Shown one piece after another: positions 17,111 through 28,809 of a DNA stretch of 64,000 bases. The stretch is from positions 4,382,211-4,446,210 of the forward strand of contig OZ022240.1 of the NCBI GenBank assembly GCA_963978895.1, in the 5' to 3' direction. Both the position numbers and the translations under genes were made by a program. The notes under the pieces were generated by a model. The model had not been told where the DNA came from, searched no databases, and saw only the letters and a list, made by a program, of their open reading frames with translations. The DNA is from Erpobdella octoculata (lineage: Eukaryota; Annelida; Clitellata; Hirudinida; Erpobdellidae). Numbering within the stretch: the first letter of the stretch is position 1; each line of letters starts with the position of its first letter.

Positions 17111-17715
17111 ATTTTTCTTTTAGACGACATTTCGGTCTAAGTTTCCTGGGCACATCCAAGTCAAAACGGTAAATTTTTCATATCAATATTTAATGCTTGA
17201 AGATATATCTATCACAAAATTCAATACTCGATACCAATAACAACACTTTTGAAAAATACATTTAAATGGTGATTGCAAGCTTTTTCGAAAACCCAGAAAT
17301 TGAGATCGAAACAACGACCCTGGAGATTTAACAAGTCTGGAAATACGGGTACACTAGACAGTTCTAAATATATTTTCAAGATTTTTATTTTGATGATATT
17401 CCTAACTTTCAAAAAACAACGAATCAGAATTGTCAACTTTTAGATTAGATTAGGTTTACACAAAATTCGGTTAACTCAGCTCAACACACCCTAAAGCGTT
17501 GATGCATGATTTCACTTAGTCTAGTTTTACGACATCGAAACGGCAATGGACATCAGCTTCTTTACGATCAAAGAATATTTACACTTGCAACTCAATTTTT
17601 CACAACACATATATTATCAAAATTATTAAAATGTTAAAAAAATATAGCTAGAGATTTAATCAACTAATTATGGGCCAAATGACCGGAAATTATGTAAAAA
17701 AAACGATAATGACGT
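17111..17715. other. 3' flank of G3
   Basis: The part from 17540 (gatcaaagaatatttacact, aactcaatttttcacaaca) is homologous to the flanks below G2 (9610) and G5 (35630). Nothing else recognised. Confidence 0.5.
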
Positions 17716-20700
17716 TCATTTTCTTGTAATGAGCATTTTGGAAATTTTCATTGGCTTAGAATTTGATCCAAAAGTGGCATAATAAATAGCATCGTTGGAA
17801 CTTGAAAAATTGACAAAATAATAGATTCCATTGAGGTTGCTCGTGTAGCCGTTGTTGTACCACCAACCTCCTTTATACAGTTGTGCACAGTTTACGTTTG
17901 AGGCCATGTCATTATCAACATCGTAAGTAGTAAACATCATGCCGTTGTGGTAATTCATTGAATCTCCTGAATAAAACAACATTTTTTGCTGAATATGCAG
18001 GAAGGCTTAATGAATGGCTTGTAAGTATCTGTAGTTTTAAATTAAACAAAATTGGTTACACGTGCTTAAAAATATAAACGACTAGACATCAGTCACACCT
18101 GCACTTCCTGAATATCCAAATATTGTCAATTTGTAGTTTGTATTTTTTGGACCAACAGTGAAGTTAGCAAATTCAGCATACACGGACACTCCATCAAATT
18201 TAGTTAATTCAATTCTCAATTTGTAACTTCTTAAATTGGTCAAGCGAGAAATTAAGTAGTTACCTGTACAATTTATTATTTGTTTTAATAGGTTGATTTA
18301 TTAAACTGAACAGATTTTTTAAAGCAGCAAATGTATGAATAAAACAAGTGAAGATAAAAAATAAATTTTTTAAAGAAATGTTTTTGAGTTGAGCCGTTTA
18401 TATCTCGATAATTCAGGCGTCTTTATAGTTTTTGGTTACATCAGGAGACTTGTTAAAAGTACGCCTACTTCACCTAAATATTGCGTCTGGAAGTTTGGTC
18501 TACATTTTATTTTTCTTATAACTTTCTTATGTTGGGTCCCACAATTTTAATTTTTGTTTCCACGTCTTAAAACGTTAATAATCTATATTACTGAAAATTT
18601 TTATAGCTATAAAGTGCCCCTAACGCCGTAACTTTGACCCACTATTTTGTCAGTCAGAATCGCAAAATCTCGAGCTGACGGCCATTATCGTCATCACCTT
18701 AGTCCTTAGCTATCGAATTACTTATTAAACTACTAAAACATTGTTTTATAAAACTTGTTATGTATATTTATCATTTATGTTTGTTTACAACATCATTTTA
18801 TCTTTTATTTATAAAAATAAACGAATTTAAACAAATTTACGTTAAAACCCTTTTTCCAGCAGATTATTTCAAATTTGTTTTTATAGGTTATTATTCACTT
18901 TTAAAAATTAATTGTTTTTATATATGGTTTAATTGGTGTGACTTTAGTGGTTTTAGTGAAAAATGAATAAAACCGTTGAAATCAATCACCTTATTAAACT
19001 ATTAAAACATCGTTTACGGCGTCTACGCTCTCTAAGATTTGATCACCACAGACAAACAAACCAACAAACAGAGAGACGAGTGAAGTTAAATAAAATCATT
19101 TAACAATACAAAACTTACCAAGCCAGTGTTCGCCTTCTACATTTCCAAATCCGTTCTCATATTCTGTCCAGTTTCTATAGAAATATACTGAACCATCCAT
19201 TCGTCTTTGAATAACCTGTGATAAAATTTCAACTAGTTAAAATCATGGGAACACATTTTGAAAATTTTGAAAACTTGCTGTGTATTTCGTTCCGTCATCA
19301 GAAATTTGACAGTAAACTGGAATTTTTTGGTTATCAACTTTGATCCAATAAACACCACTGTCTTCTGGACCAGTTCCATATATATCATTACAATCCGGAT
19401 AAACTGTATATTCTAAACAAATATTTAAAGGTTCAACGATGGCAATCGAAGTCTATTGCTATAAAGTCCTGTCGTTGACTGTAATCGTGAATCAACAAAC
19501 TATTTACCTAACTCTGCCTTGTTTTGTCAATTCAGTTTTAAAAGGAATACAATTTAAAAAAGTTCAAAATGATCAAAAAAGATCCGCCACGGGAAAGATT
19601 TTGGCTTTTCCTACATGCTACTTTAGTAATCTTAAAACACTTAGTGTAAAGGGCTAAAAGCTATTATAAAAAGAAAAATCTACTTACTTCCAAAACAAGT
19701 GGACACCAAAGGATTAACTGCCTTTGTTTGTAGCAAAAAATAATTAATAGTTTATTATAAAATAATAATTATCGTTTTAATAAATGAATCTCAAATAATA
19801 TTTTTTCGAGTAAACTTTTATTTTGAATAAATATATAATTGAACCTTTAGAATGCTATGTTTGTCTAACTATAGCGTACTGTTATCTGGCCAATTCAATA
19901 TTTATAATCCACAACTATATACATAAAGATATTCCATAAATTTTAGGTTTTTAGTTGTATATAAGATTAAAACGTGCCCAAAATAGCTTTTTTTAAAGTC
20001 TATGAAAATACCTATTTCGATAATTAATTTTGCAATATAAACGTGTCAACTAACAACCATTTAAACAATCAACATCACTTACTTTATAATATATTCCCAT
20101 TAGCTTGCTAGTAACTGATATCAACTTATTTCCCAAGCAGACTTGATCAAACAACTGGCATGTTCCATTCGAGGCCTGGTAATTGAATCCCATACATACT
20201 TCTCCATCAAGTGTAGAGTTACTTTCAAACGAGCAAACAAAAATAAAATCATTAAGTTTGTAGCAACAAGTAAAAAATAATAGCCGCGGATTCTGAAAAG
20301 TTTTCACTCCTGTTGTTTTTTTTCTTTATTTTTTCTGATTTAATTGTTCGTTTTTAACATTCTTTTATTAATTTCATCTTATGTTTGTTTGCTTGTAAAA
20401 AACAAACTTATAATCAATTATTCGACCACTTTCTATTGATCTTTTGATTTCATTTTTTGCCCAGTAACGTATTTATAAAAACAAAAAAACAAATCAAAAA
20501 TTGTTATTTGTTAGGGGTTGTCATAGATTTTTAATCCTTATAATCGATTTTTCTACCACTCACCATTGATTTTTATTTTCAAATTTGCACATAAACGTAC
20601 TCTCTAAATTCATACAAGATTCCATATCAAAATTTGAAAAAAACAGGGGTTCCCAAAAATCGTCAAAGATTTTCTTTAGAACTAAAAATTAAAAAAGTTT

Positions 20701-22555
20701 TGAAATATTTTTGGAATAAAGCTAATACGTGAATTTAAGAGTGACATTTGGGAGAGGGACCAACTTTTTTTAAAATAAATGTAGAGAAAGTTATAGAAAA
20801 TTTCTGAAATTTCAAAGGCGTCGGTTGAAAAAGCAAAGAGCCTCTAAGGAGTTTTAAACAAACATTTTGTTAAAAAGAATTATGAGAAAAATTTGAAAAA
20901 AAAAATAGAAAAATTAGAGGGAGAACAAAAGGACCTTCAATATTTCTACAAAAACATTGTTATTTTCTGTGGAGGAAGTCTTATAAAAATTGGAGGCAGA
21001 GGTTGCTTCCGCTAGGGTTTTCAAAAAAAAACAATTTTTCTAGAAATAATAAAAGATTTAAAAAAAACCATTTTGGCAAGACAAGGAAACCGTTGGTGTT
21101 TGAAATAATTTTCCAAAACATATTTTAGGTAAAATAAATAAAAAAAATAGTAAAAATTTATTCTAGAAAATGTGTGGAAAAAGTTCCCAGTTTACTTCTC
21201 AATCTTTTCTTGTTTTCTTTTCTTTTATTTATAAAGGTTATCTCATTTTTTTCTTCCAAGTAAACTAAAAATTATTTTTCAACTAACATAAATTAAACTG
21301 ATAAAAATCAATTATTCAAAATAACGGCCAGTTGCGTAGATATGGTGAACATTAAACTTGTTTTACGGGTTGACATTAGCAAGTTGCCTTGAAGTTCTAT
21401 TGCAAGAACAACTTATATGTAAGTTTGAATAAATGTACAGAAAAATAAACACTGCCGGCTGCCGTAAAAACACAGAAAACTAGCTGGGTTACCCGGCCTT
21501 GCCTCGGGTGTTTAGAAGTTTTTCTATCGTTTTTCTCCTTCTCGCTACTGTTTCCTTCTTGCTTGCTCTCCCGCTCACGCACGCTGCCGTTTCTATCCCC
21601 GCTTGCTCTCCCGGTCACTCTCTCACTTGTTCTCCCGCTTGCTCTTCCTTTCCCGCTTGCTTTCTCACTCCCGATCACTTTCCCACTCCCGTTCGTTCTC
21701 TCGTTCCCGTTACTACTTGCTCTACTATTCCCTTCCCGCTCTCAGTCGCTTTCCCAATCCCATTTGCTTTTTTGCTCCGGGTCGTTCTCATGCTTTCTTT
21801 TTTTCTTCATTTCCCTTCTAACTCTAACTGTTTGAAAAATAGATTCGTTGAAAATTGTTTGAACCTTAATTAGACTCTGTTACGCAAACTAAATTTGAAT
21901 TTGGTTGAATAATAACATTTGATGTTTGTATATATATATATTAACATGTGTCAAAATTTCATAGCAATTGGTCCTGCCGTTCTCGAGTTTAACGCTGAAC
22001 AACACATTTAACGACATATTTTTATTTATATTGATGACATCTGGAAAAACGCGATGAATGATGCTTCTCCAAAAACAGTAGATGAATTTAATGAACATTT
22101 TCTATAAACATAATGATTGAAAGGGGGAAAAACTAGTCAACGTTGTATAACAATTTGAATGAATTTCTGCATCAATATAAAATTTAGATTTTACCTTTTT
22201 GGTACCCTCTAAAGTGATGCCCGAAGACACGTGTTTCTAGTACTCACCCACCACCCTTTGTTATGTTTCTGTAAAAACAAAAATTATACCTGCTTTCATT
22301 GGAAGATAGTAAAGATGATGGTGTAATGTTGTCAAAATCAATTTCTTGTCCACCACCAACAAAAGCACAATAGTTTGCACATTCAGCTTTTGATGACACG
22401 ACAGCAACACTTGACGGGGACAAAGTGCAACTCAACATTTTGGAGCTATTATTGTGGCTAAAACATTTAACAAATTTTCTTGTATTTTGAGATTTTAATG
22501 ATGAAATTTCATTAGGCGCTGTTAAATACCAAATAATTATTGCTATTTTTATCAT
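17716..22555 (-). CDS. G3: secreted PAN-FReD protein, apparently intact
   Basis: Exons: 22290-22555, 20083-20221, 19688-19721, 19279-19412, 19119-19215, 18099-18263, 17716-17966; about 361 residues, all junction phases consistent and no stop. Signal peptide [23 protein letters not shown]-like cysteines [27 protein letters not shown]; linker [11 protein letters not shown]; FReD with [26 protein letters not shown] and [13 protein letters not shown]. Two features are notable. The Cys of the canonical WWYxxC motif is Gly (WWYNNG, codon GGC), which should remove the C-terminal FReD disulfide, although its partner in NCA remains. Exon 4 uses a GC donor (gcaagt). Intron 1 contains a 555-bp Helitron, intron 3 a SINE, and intron 5 a 700-bp repeat. 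Confidence 0.85.
18355..19100. repeat. Interspersed repeat, copy 1
   Basis: From gaagataaaaaataaatttt to ccaacaaacagagagacgag. It is shared with 28810-29640 in the same orientation, including ggttacatcaggagact, ttggtctacattttattttt and tttgacccactattttgtca. It sits in intron 5 of G3. The tail with repeated acaaac resembles a LINE or SINE 3' end, but no coding sequence remains. Confidence 0.7.
19509..19677 (+). repeat. SINE copy in intron 3 of G3
   Basis: taactctgccttgttttgtc through gatccgccacgggaaag to aaacacttagtgtaaagg and tattataaaa. Same intron position as in G2 and G5, so the insertion predates the duplications. Confidence 0.7.
21480..22034 (-). mobile_element. Non-autonomous Helitron, 555 bp
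   Basis: In minus orientation it starts A/TCAATATAAATAAAAA and ends gccgggtaacccagCTAG/T, the canonical TC...CTAG insertion between A and T. The paralog G5 carries the matching empty site near 40975 (gaaaatgggttagacatctgg, compared with gaaaa-[element]-tgacatctgg). The interior includes aactcgagaacggcaggacc and a C/T-rich block of ctcccg repeats. No coding capacity. Confidence 0.85.
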
Positions 22556-22683
22556 TCTGATATAACTGACAATAAATTAATTTAAAAAATTTCAATATGC
22601 ACTACTGCCCAGTGCAGACCTGTAGTTGACAAAATTTTAGTTTTTGTTGTGTAATAAACAATTTCGTTGCTAGTATTTATTTA

Positions 22684-22703
22684 AATTTTGCTTTGGTAAC
22701 GCA
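22684..22703 (-). promoter_or_regulatory. Conserved upstream motif of G3
   Basis: aattttgctttggtaacgca, about 128 bp before the start codon; one mismatch to the G1/G2 word. Confidence 0.5.
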
Positions 22704-22844
22704 CTCGATTTAAAAAAAACAAGAATTTTTCTGGGCAGAAAACTGTTATTTTTATATTAATGAGAAATACACACTTATTTATTTTCTGTATTTCATGGAG
22801 ATGAGCTGAAATGTGCAAGAAACGAAGCGTAGATGATTTACACC

Positions 22845-23130
22845 ACTGATTCTTAAAGTGTTGGTTTGCGGACTGGCACCGGCCCGTGAAACAATTAATG
22901 AAAAGGTGTGACATGTTCTCCTTATTCTTTAATGCAACATGAAAACGTCTCTGAGGTTCAACTAAATAAACTTATCCCTGCAGTTACCATCACATTATTT
23001 TACTGTTAAATAAATTTAAAGATTGCTTTCTAGTTGATGATGATCCACGTGTTGGCAATGAATGTGTGATAATGAAAATAAACTCATAGAACTTGCAAAT
23101 GATTAAACTAAAGATGCTATTTTTGAAAAG
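22845..23130 (+). mobile_element. Charlie-like hAT relic, second copy
   Basis: cactgattcttaaagtg, ggactggcaccggcccgtga and downstream gatgatccacgtgttggcaa match 15754-16045. Both lie about 290 bp upstream of an exon 1, so the element was copied with the G2/G3 unit. Confidence 0.55.
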
Positions 23131-23570
23131 TGTGGATCGTTGGCAGCATTCCTGTTTTTAAGAATATCTAGAACTCTTTAATTCAGCCGTGATTTGCTTG
23201 ATTCCAGTTGCTTTTCCACTATAACATTATTAAAAAAAACAAAAACAGAAATTGAATGATTGTCGCTAGCTCATTCAAGCTGCACTGGCCGACATTAACA
23301 AGCTCATGTTTCCCACTAACGACTGTTAACTGTTTTCGTCTAGCTTGTCTTTATATCTTCCTCTCAAATACGACTTTGTTTGTTTAATACTTTAAATTTT
23401 AATGATGTTTAAACTAATTAAACTTCAATTAAATGGGCAAGCTGCTTTTAAATAAGAGTAATTCTCCTTGTGTCCAGGGCCGGCCTTACGAATTGCGGGG
23501 CCCAATTTAACGAATGCTTGCGGGGGCCCACCTGATTTTTTTTTACAATAACTACTATTAATAAAATTAT

Positions 23571-23766
23571 TGAAACACATTTATTATACAAAAAAACATA
23601 ACTCCACAAACGAATCAATAAACAATAATAAAAATATTACAATGAATTTAAACAAAACAGTTATTATACAGTTATGAAACACATTTATTATACAAAAAAA
23701 CATAACTCCACAAACGAATCAATAAACAATAATAAAAATATTACAATTAATTTAAACAAAACAGTT
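23571..23766. repeat. Tandem duplication of 103 bp
   Basis: tgaaacacatttattataca at 23571 recurs at 23674 with the following 80 bases nearly identical. Inside the 3' UTR of the hAT element. Confidence 0.9.
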
Positions 23767-23867
23767 CTTGTTATTGTCATAATAAACAAATAATCTATAA
23801 GTCAAAGTGGATCTTTCTTGCTTTTTTGCTTGCGAAATCTTTTAGAATTTTTTCATAATTAATTTCT

Positions 23868-26378
23868 CTACTTATAGGGAGATTCAATTGATATTAGTGC
23901 CAAATTGTTTAGTCGTTCTTGGTGAATTACTGACCTAAGGTAGGTTTTAATTAATTTTAGTTTTGAAAAACTTCTTTCACCGGAAGCGACTGTAACTGGA
24001 ATTGTCATCAGTATTTTTAGGGCTATGAACAAATTTGGAAATGCAGTCGACCTATCATTACAAGCCAAATATTTAAAGAGTTCTTTGGGTTTTTGTTGTT
24101 GAACGGGCAGTATTGGCTTAATTGCCTCCATTTCTTCGGAAAGCATGAACCCTTTATATCTTTTGTAATGTCTGTCAAAGCAATTTCTAGGTCGGCTGAA
24201 TGTTTTCTGAGATCTTCTTTAGTCATATTCTGAAAATTATATAGAAATCCAAAAAGTTTATGGTGTTCTTTCAGCTGCATAAACTGTGGTTGAAGAGATT
24301 GCAATGCTTTGTCTACAACTTGATTGAAAAAATTTACCCGGAATTCTGTCTTGGGGTCTAAAATTGGTTCGTCAGAAGATTCATAAAGAAACATTTTCTT
24401 TTTCTTGTAACAGCGCTTCTGTTGAAATATGGGTTCAACTTCTAACTCATTTGCAAGCTCATTGGCATCAATCAATGCAGCTTCAAAGCCTGTCTCTCGG
24501 CATGTCTTCAACCAATCAAAAATTTTTTCAAAAGATGTCAGCCCCGCGGCAATGTCTATGGTATTGCTTTGAAGTTCCTTGCTAGTAAAATTTACTTGAA
24601 ACAATAAAGAGTGCCAAAAACATAGTGCAACCAGAAACCTATAATTTGTCATTTGGCTTACTAATGATTCAGCCTCACTTTTCCCTTGAGCATCATTTGT
24701 GCTTTTTGCTAGTTCTTCTAAAGCATCACACACTTCTGCGGCTTGAAATCGTACAGCTTTAACACTTTCCATTCTACATTCCCATCTTGTTTCTGATAAT
24801 GGTTTAACAGACAGGCCTTTCACATGCTTTTTAAAAACAGTCCATCTTTTTGTAGATGAAGCAAAAAGGGTGTAAATACGCTGCAGGGTTCCAAAAAATG
24901 TCATGGCATCTGAACACGTTTTAGCCATATCTCCTAGAACAAGATTAAAATTATGGCACACACAAGGAGTATAGAAAGCTCGTGAATTTCTTTCCAAAAG
25001 TCGTGCTTGCACTCCAGAATTGTGCCCTTTCATATTAGCTCCATTGTCATACCCTTGTCCTCTGATGTTTTCAACATCTAGTCCTAGCATTTCAATTTCT
25101 TTCACAAGAGTGTTAGATTTTCACCAGTGCTGCTCTCAACTATAATAAACTTTATAAAATGTTCATAAATTCCTGCTGGGACATCTGAGTGTGTGCCATC
25201 AGCGACATATCTTAGCACCATTGACATCTGTTTCTGATGGCTGATATCAGGAGTGCAGTCAAGAATCACTGCAAAATACTTTGCCGACTTAATTCTAGCA
25301 ATAATTTCCTGTAGAACAGCTTGGCCTATAGTATCAATAATTTCATCTTGTATGGTCTTGCCTAAATAATGATCATGAATGTCTTTGTTAATAATTTTCT
25401 GTATATGACCTTGCATAACTGGATCAAATTTTCCTAGCAATTCAATGACGCCTAGAAAATTGCCATTATGTGGATTTCCAATTTGTTCTTCAGACCCACG
25501 AAATGCCAAGTTCCTTTCTGCCAAAAACTGTACAGAAGCAACAAGTCGCTCAAAGACTTGATTCCAGCGTTTTGTTTCCTGTCTTATTAATTTTTCATTT
25601 AATGTATCAACAGTTAATCCAGTAGATAACCTTTGCTGCAGTTCATAGCAATTAAGTGTACATTGCAAATGTTTTTTTGATTTTTCATGATCCTCTTATC
25701 TTGTATGAATATTTGACCAGCTGTCAAATCCAGAAGTAGCAAGTGCAGAATCAGAATTTGTGTCAAAAAGTTTGCAATAGTAACAGTAAACTTTATCAAA
25801 TGATTCAGAATATATTAGCCATGGTCGTTCTATAACTTCCCCATTTTTTAATTTTCTTTTACAGTGAAATTTCGAAAAATGTAACCCTTTTTCATTTTGC
25901 GGAAAATTTTCTACAGTGATCTTAGGGGGTCCTTTGTTCACTAAATAATCTCTGACATTTTGATTTATTTTATTTGGCCATGTAGCAGGGTCATCTTTTA
26001 TCTTTAAAATATCACATAGTGCTGGGTTTGAATTTTCTTCTCTTGATTCTGAAATATCCTCATTATCCTTGTGTGTGTTAACAGATATATTTATACATAA
26101 TTCAGATGTATTTTGTTGAGCATTACATCCAGAAAGAAAACTACTACTAGCTTCTTCTGATGTAATTTCTTTAGAAATATTTGTTTCACTGTCGTCTGAC
26201 TCGACTTGTTTGTCTGATTTTTCAGTTTCAAACAGATCTACTGATTTACTCAAATATTTATCTAACGCACCTTTTTCTTTTTCTGCTTCAGTTTTCTTTA
26301 CCTTAGCTGCTTAGCTAAGGTTCTCTTCATGTTACCACTTAGATATTTTCTACCGACGTCCCTTTGTCTTTTACTCAT
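23868..26378 (-). pseudogene. hAT transposase (TTF-finger, ZMYM/P52rIPK-like), frameshifted
   Basis: The N-terminus MSKRQRDVGRKYLSGNMKR begins at 26378. A frameshift near 26305 leads into GALDKYLSKSVDLFE. The TTF-type zinc finger region follows (RPWLIYSESFDKVYCYYCKL, FDSWSNIHTR). A second shift near 25690 leads to the catalytic half, with AKYFAVILDCTPDISHQKQM. A one-base shift near 25105 precedes GLDVENIRGQGYDNGANMKG, CVCHNFNLVLGDMAK and LSETRWECR. A last shift near 24160 leads to the hAT dimerisation domain (LMTIPVTVASGERSFSKLKL ... RLNNLALISIE), ending at 23868. All domains are present in order, so this is a recent but dead autonomous copy. It resembles 52 kDa repressor of the inhibitor of the protein kinase-like hAT proteins. 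Confidence 0.9.
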
Positions 26379-26733
26379 ATTTTGGCTTGTGTTCTTCAAA
26401 ACTAGAAACTATTATTGACAATGGCAACTATTAATGAAAAATTAACGGATAAAATTACACAAATACTGTTAGATTTTAGTTCGGTTCGGAAAACGGCAAT
26501 GTTTATTTTTCACCAGAAATGAAAAGTAAATTCGATAAAACAGGGATGTGCCTCCATGTATATAGCATGTTATAAACAAATCAAAGCCGATTTTATGTGC
26601 ATTGATAGAAATTTATAAAAAAAAATTACTGCCATTTATAATGATATGCTATAAATTGCGGGGCCCCTACCAAGCGCGGGGCCCTATTTGGAGCAATCGG
26701 TCAAATCGGCCTAAGACCGGCCCTGCTTGTGTC

Positions 26734-28486
26734 ATACAATAATTATTTGTTATTTAAAAAAAAACTCAAACTATAATAAGTATATTTTAATATATAATGT
26801 TATATTTAACAATGAATCACAACATATTTAATTACGTAATTTTTGTTACAACAGTTTATTGAATTAAACACCACATTGCATAAAAATGTTTTATTATAAT
26901 TTCGATAAAAAGTTAAATAACGACTTATCATGGGAAGAAACGTGAATGAGAAAAAAAAGCGAGAGAGTCTAAAAACGTATTAAAAGATAAACATTTTTAA
27001 TTTGAAAAAATGTTTATCTTTTAAAAATATAATAACAGGTTTTGTTTTTGGCGCAAATAATTTTTATGATTTTGTGCAAACTTGATCCAAAGGAAATCAT
27101 TTTTTTTCTAATAACTCAATTTTCAGTATAATCGTTGCGTAACGGCAAAGATCGTTATGCTTTCGTGCTGCCGTCTAAATGAGACTTTGTTCCATTCAGC
27201 AAGAAATTCACACACACAGCTCTGTCTTTTGTTTTTTAATATTCACTTAAAGAGTACAAGTTTTGCGACTAGAAATAATAAGGTTTGTCACATTTCAATT
27301 TCGGACACAGGTGAGGTTGGCAGGTGTCTGACTGTGTTTTATTTCACATGTTTACTATCATATTCTGGCGTGACCCTATCTTTACCTCTTACCTTTACTT
27401 TTAACGTTTTGGTTTTTATTAAATTTTTAATTGCGGGGCAATCCACGGACTAGTTTGTCAATAATTGATCAAAAACTTGCTGCGACGTCACACCGAGCTC
27501 TTTTTTGTTTAAGAACGTCAATCGATTCGAAATTGTTGGAATACACTGCACTGAAATGCTCTTTTAGTTCGTTCGGTTTTAGATTGTCATTTGACAAGAT
27601 TTTATTACATGAAAAACAATTCGGTCATTTGTTGTGTGTCGTCGTTGTTAAAGATAAAAGTGAAAACAAACTGAACATAGTCTTTTGAATATTTCCGTTT
27701 TTTTACACCTTTCAGTTTAAAAATGCTAATTGAAGTTATAACCAGGGACGGATCGAGTGGTTGAGAAATGCATCCATACAATAGAATATCAATTACAATT
27801 TTCGAATAGAATACCTGGTTTTTAAAAAATGACCGTTGCTGAAAGTAAAATTACTAAAAAAAACAACAAAAAATGAAAATCTTTCAAATTATTTTTTTTA
27901 AAACATTTCCTTTCCCAAGTTTAGAAATCCATCCCCCACCAGAAATTCAATTTATTAAAATGTAAAGCTTAGAGCAACAAATAAACGCACCAAATTTTAA
28001 CACGACTTTATAACGGGAAGTTGGTTTTTTTAGTGATAAAGGATCCCAAATTATGATTCAAACAAGCAAGCAAGCAAAGACGGTGAAGTAAAAATAATGA
28101 AATTAAAAATACAAGCATTGCCAAAATTAAAGATTTTTAAAAGTTTCCTATTATTTTCCGAAAAAATAAAAATTGTATATAATATTTGTTTCAATTTTGA
28201 AGATTTTATTTAAAAATTTTTTATTTTTCGCACCCCCTCAACTAGAATTTTAATCAATTGCTTTTTTGCAGTTTGAAAGCTAATATATTAACTGTTTTTT
28301 TAGACGTTTGAGGCTTAGTACATCTTGTACCTTAAGGGATAGTACATCAATTGTTTTCTTTTAATTTGGAACATAATATGTTATCTGCTTTTAACGGAGA
28401 GTCCAAAAAATACATACTGAAAACCAGTGATGGGCAGTGACTAAAAATTAATAGTTAAACTTTTGTTCTAACTAACTTTTTTTAAA
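26734..28486. other. Intergenic, nothing recognised
   Basis: AT-rich sequence after the hAT insertion. Open frames at 27157-27688 (plus) have no family resemblance, and the region around 28200-28400 is poly-pyrimidine. No exon or transposon end identified. Confidence 0.5.
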
Positions 28487-28528
28487 AATTGAATCCCATA
28501 CATGCTTCTTCTCCAAGTGTAGAGTTAC
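28487..28528 (-). pseudogene. Orphan exon 2 relic
   Basis: Minus-strand NSTLGEEACMGFN with the expected acceptor (gaaag/t). The rest of the exon is replaced by unrelated sequence. The flank that follows (28540-28700) matches intron 1 of G2 (13960-14120), confirming origin from a lost gene copy. Confidence 0.75.
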
Positions 28529-28700
28529 TTTCAAGCGAGCAAATAAAAAATAATATCGATACGTTTGTGCCACAAGTAAAGAGTAATAGCGGAAGTTTCC
28601 TAGAGGTTTACACTCCCGTAGTTTCTCTCTTACTCTTTTACAACGCTCATATTAACTTGCTCTGCTGTTTGCTAGTTTTTTGTTTCATCGCAAATGTTGT

Positions 28701-28800
28701 GTTTGAAAACACCGCTGCTCGTTCGATCACCGAAGATAAGCCACATCGAACCCGCTTAGTAATTGGATGGGTGTCAATAAATACATTAATCCGTTTTTAG
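28701..28800 (+). repeat. 5S rRNA-derived SINE-like element
   Basis: gaaaacaccgctgctcgttc, gatcaccgaagataagcc, atcgaacccgcttagtaatt and ggatgggtg follow the order of 5S rRNA positions from about 25 to 90, including the internal promoter region (gaag-taagc, ttagta-ttggatgggtg). It then switches to caataaatacattaatccg, a tail shared with the copy at 30257-30352. The 5S-plus-shared-tail structure is that of a SINE3-type element rather than a plain 5S pseudogene. Confidence 0.65.
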
Positions 28801-28809
28801 ATTTAAAAA

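Larger units (their letters stand above)
23475..26725 (-). mobile_element. hAT transposon, 3.25 kb, with 8-bp target duplication
   Basis: Terminal inverted repeats CAGGGCCGGCCTTACG (left) and CAGGGCCGGTCTTAGG (right, reverse strand) match at 14 of 16 positions. They are flanked by a perfect 8-bp duplication cttgtgtc at 23467-23474 and 26726-26733, the size expected for hAT. The element carries a full-length but frameshifted transposase on the minus strand. A 103-bp direct duplication lies inside it at 23571-23766. Confidence 0.95.

Noticed and set aside
21397..21873. Ser/Pro/Leu-rich frames around 21500-21850
   Set aside because: They fall in the C/T-rich block inside the Helitron 21480-22034; low-complexity composition gives open frames on several frames at once.
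27157..27688. Two plus-strand frames as a possible gene
   Set aside because: No recognisable domain and no plausible splice structure linking them; ordinary chance length for this window.
28701..28800. Functional 5S rRNA gene
   Set aside because: Only the central part of 5S is present, several conserved bases are changed, and the 3' end is replaced by unrelated sequence.
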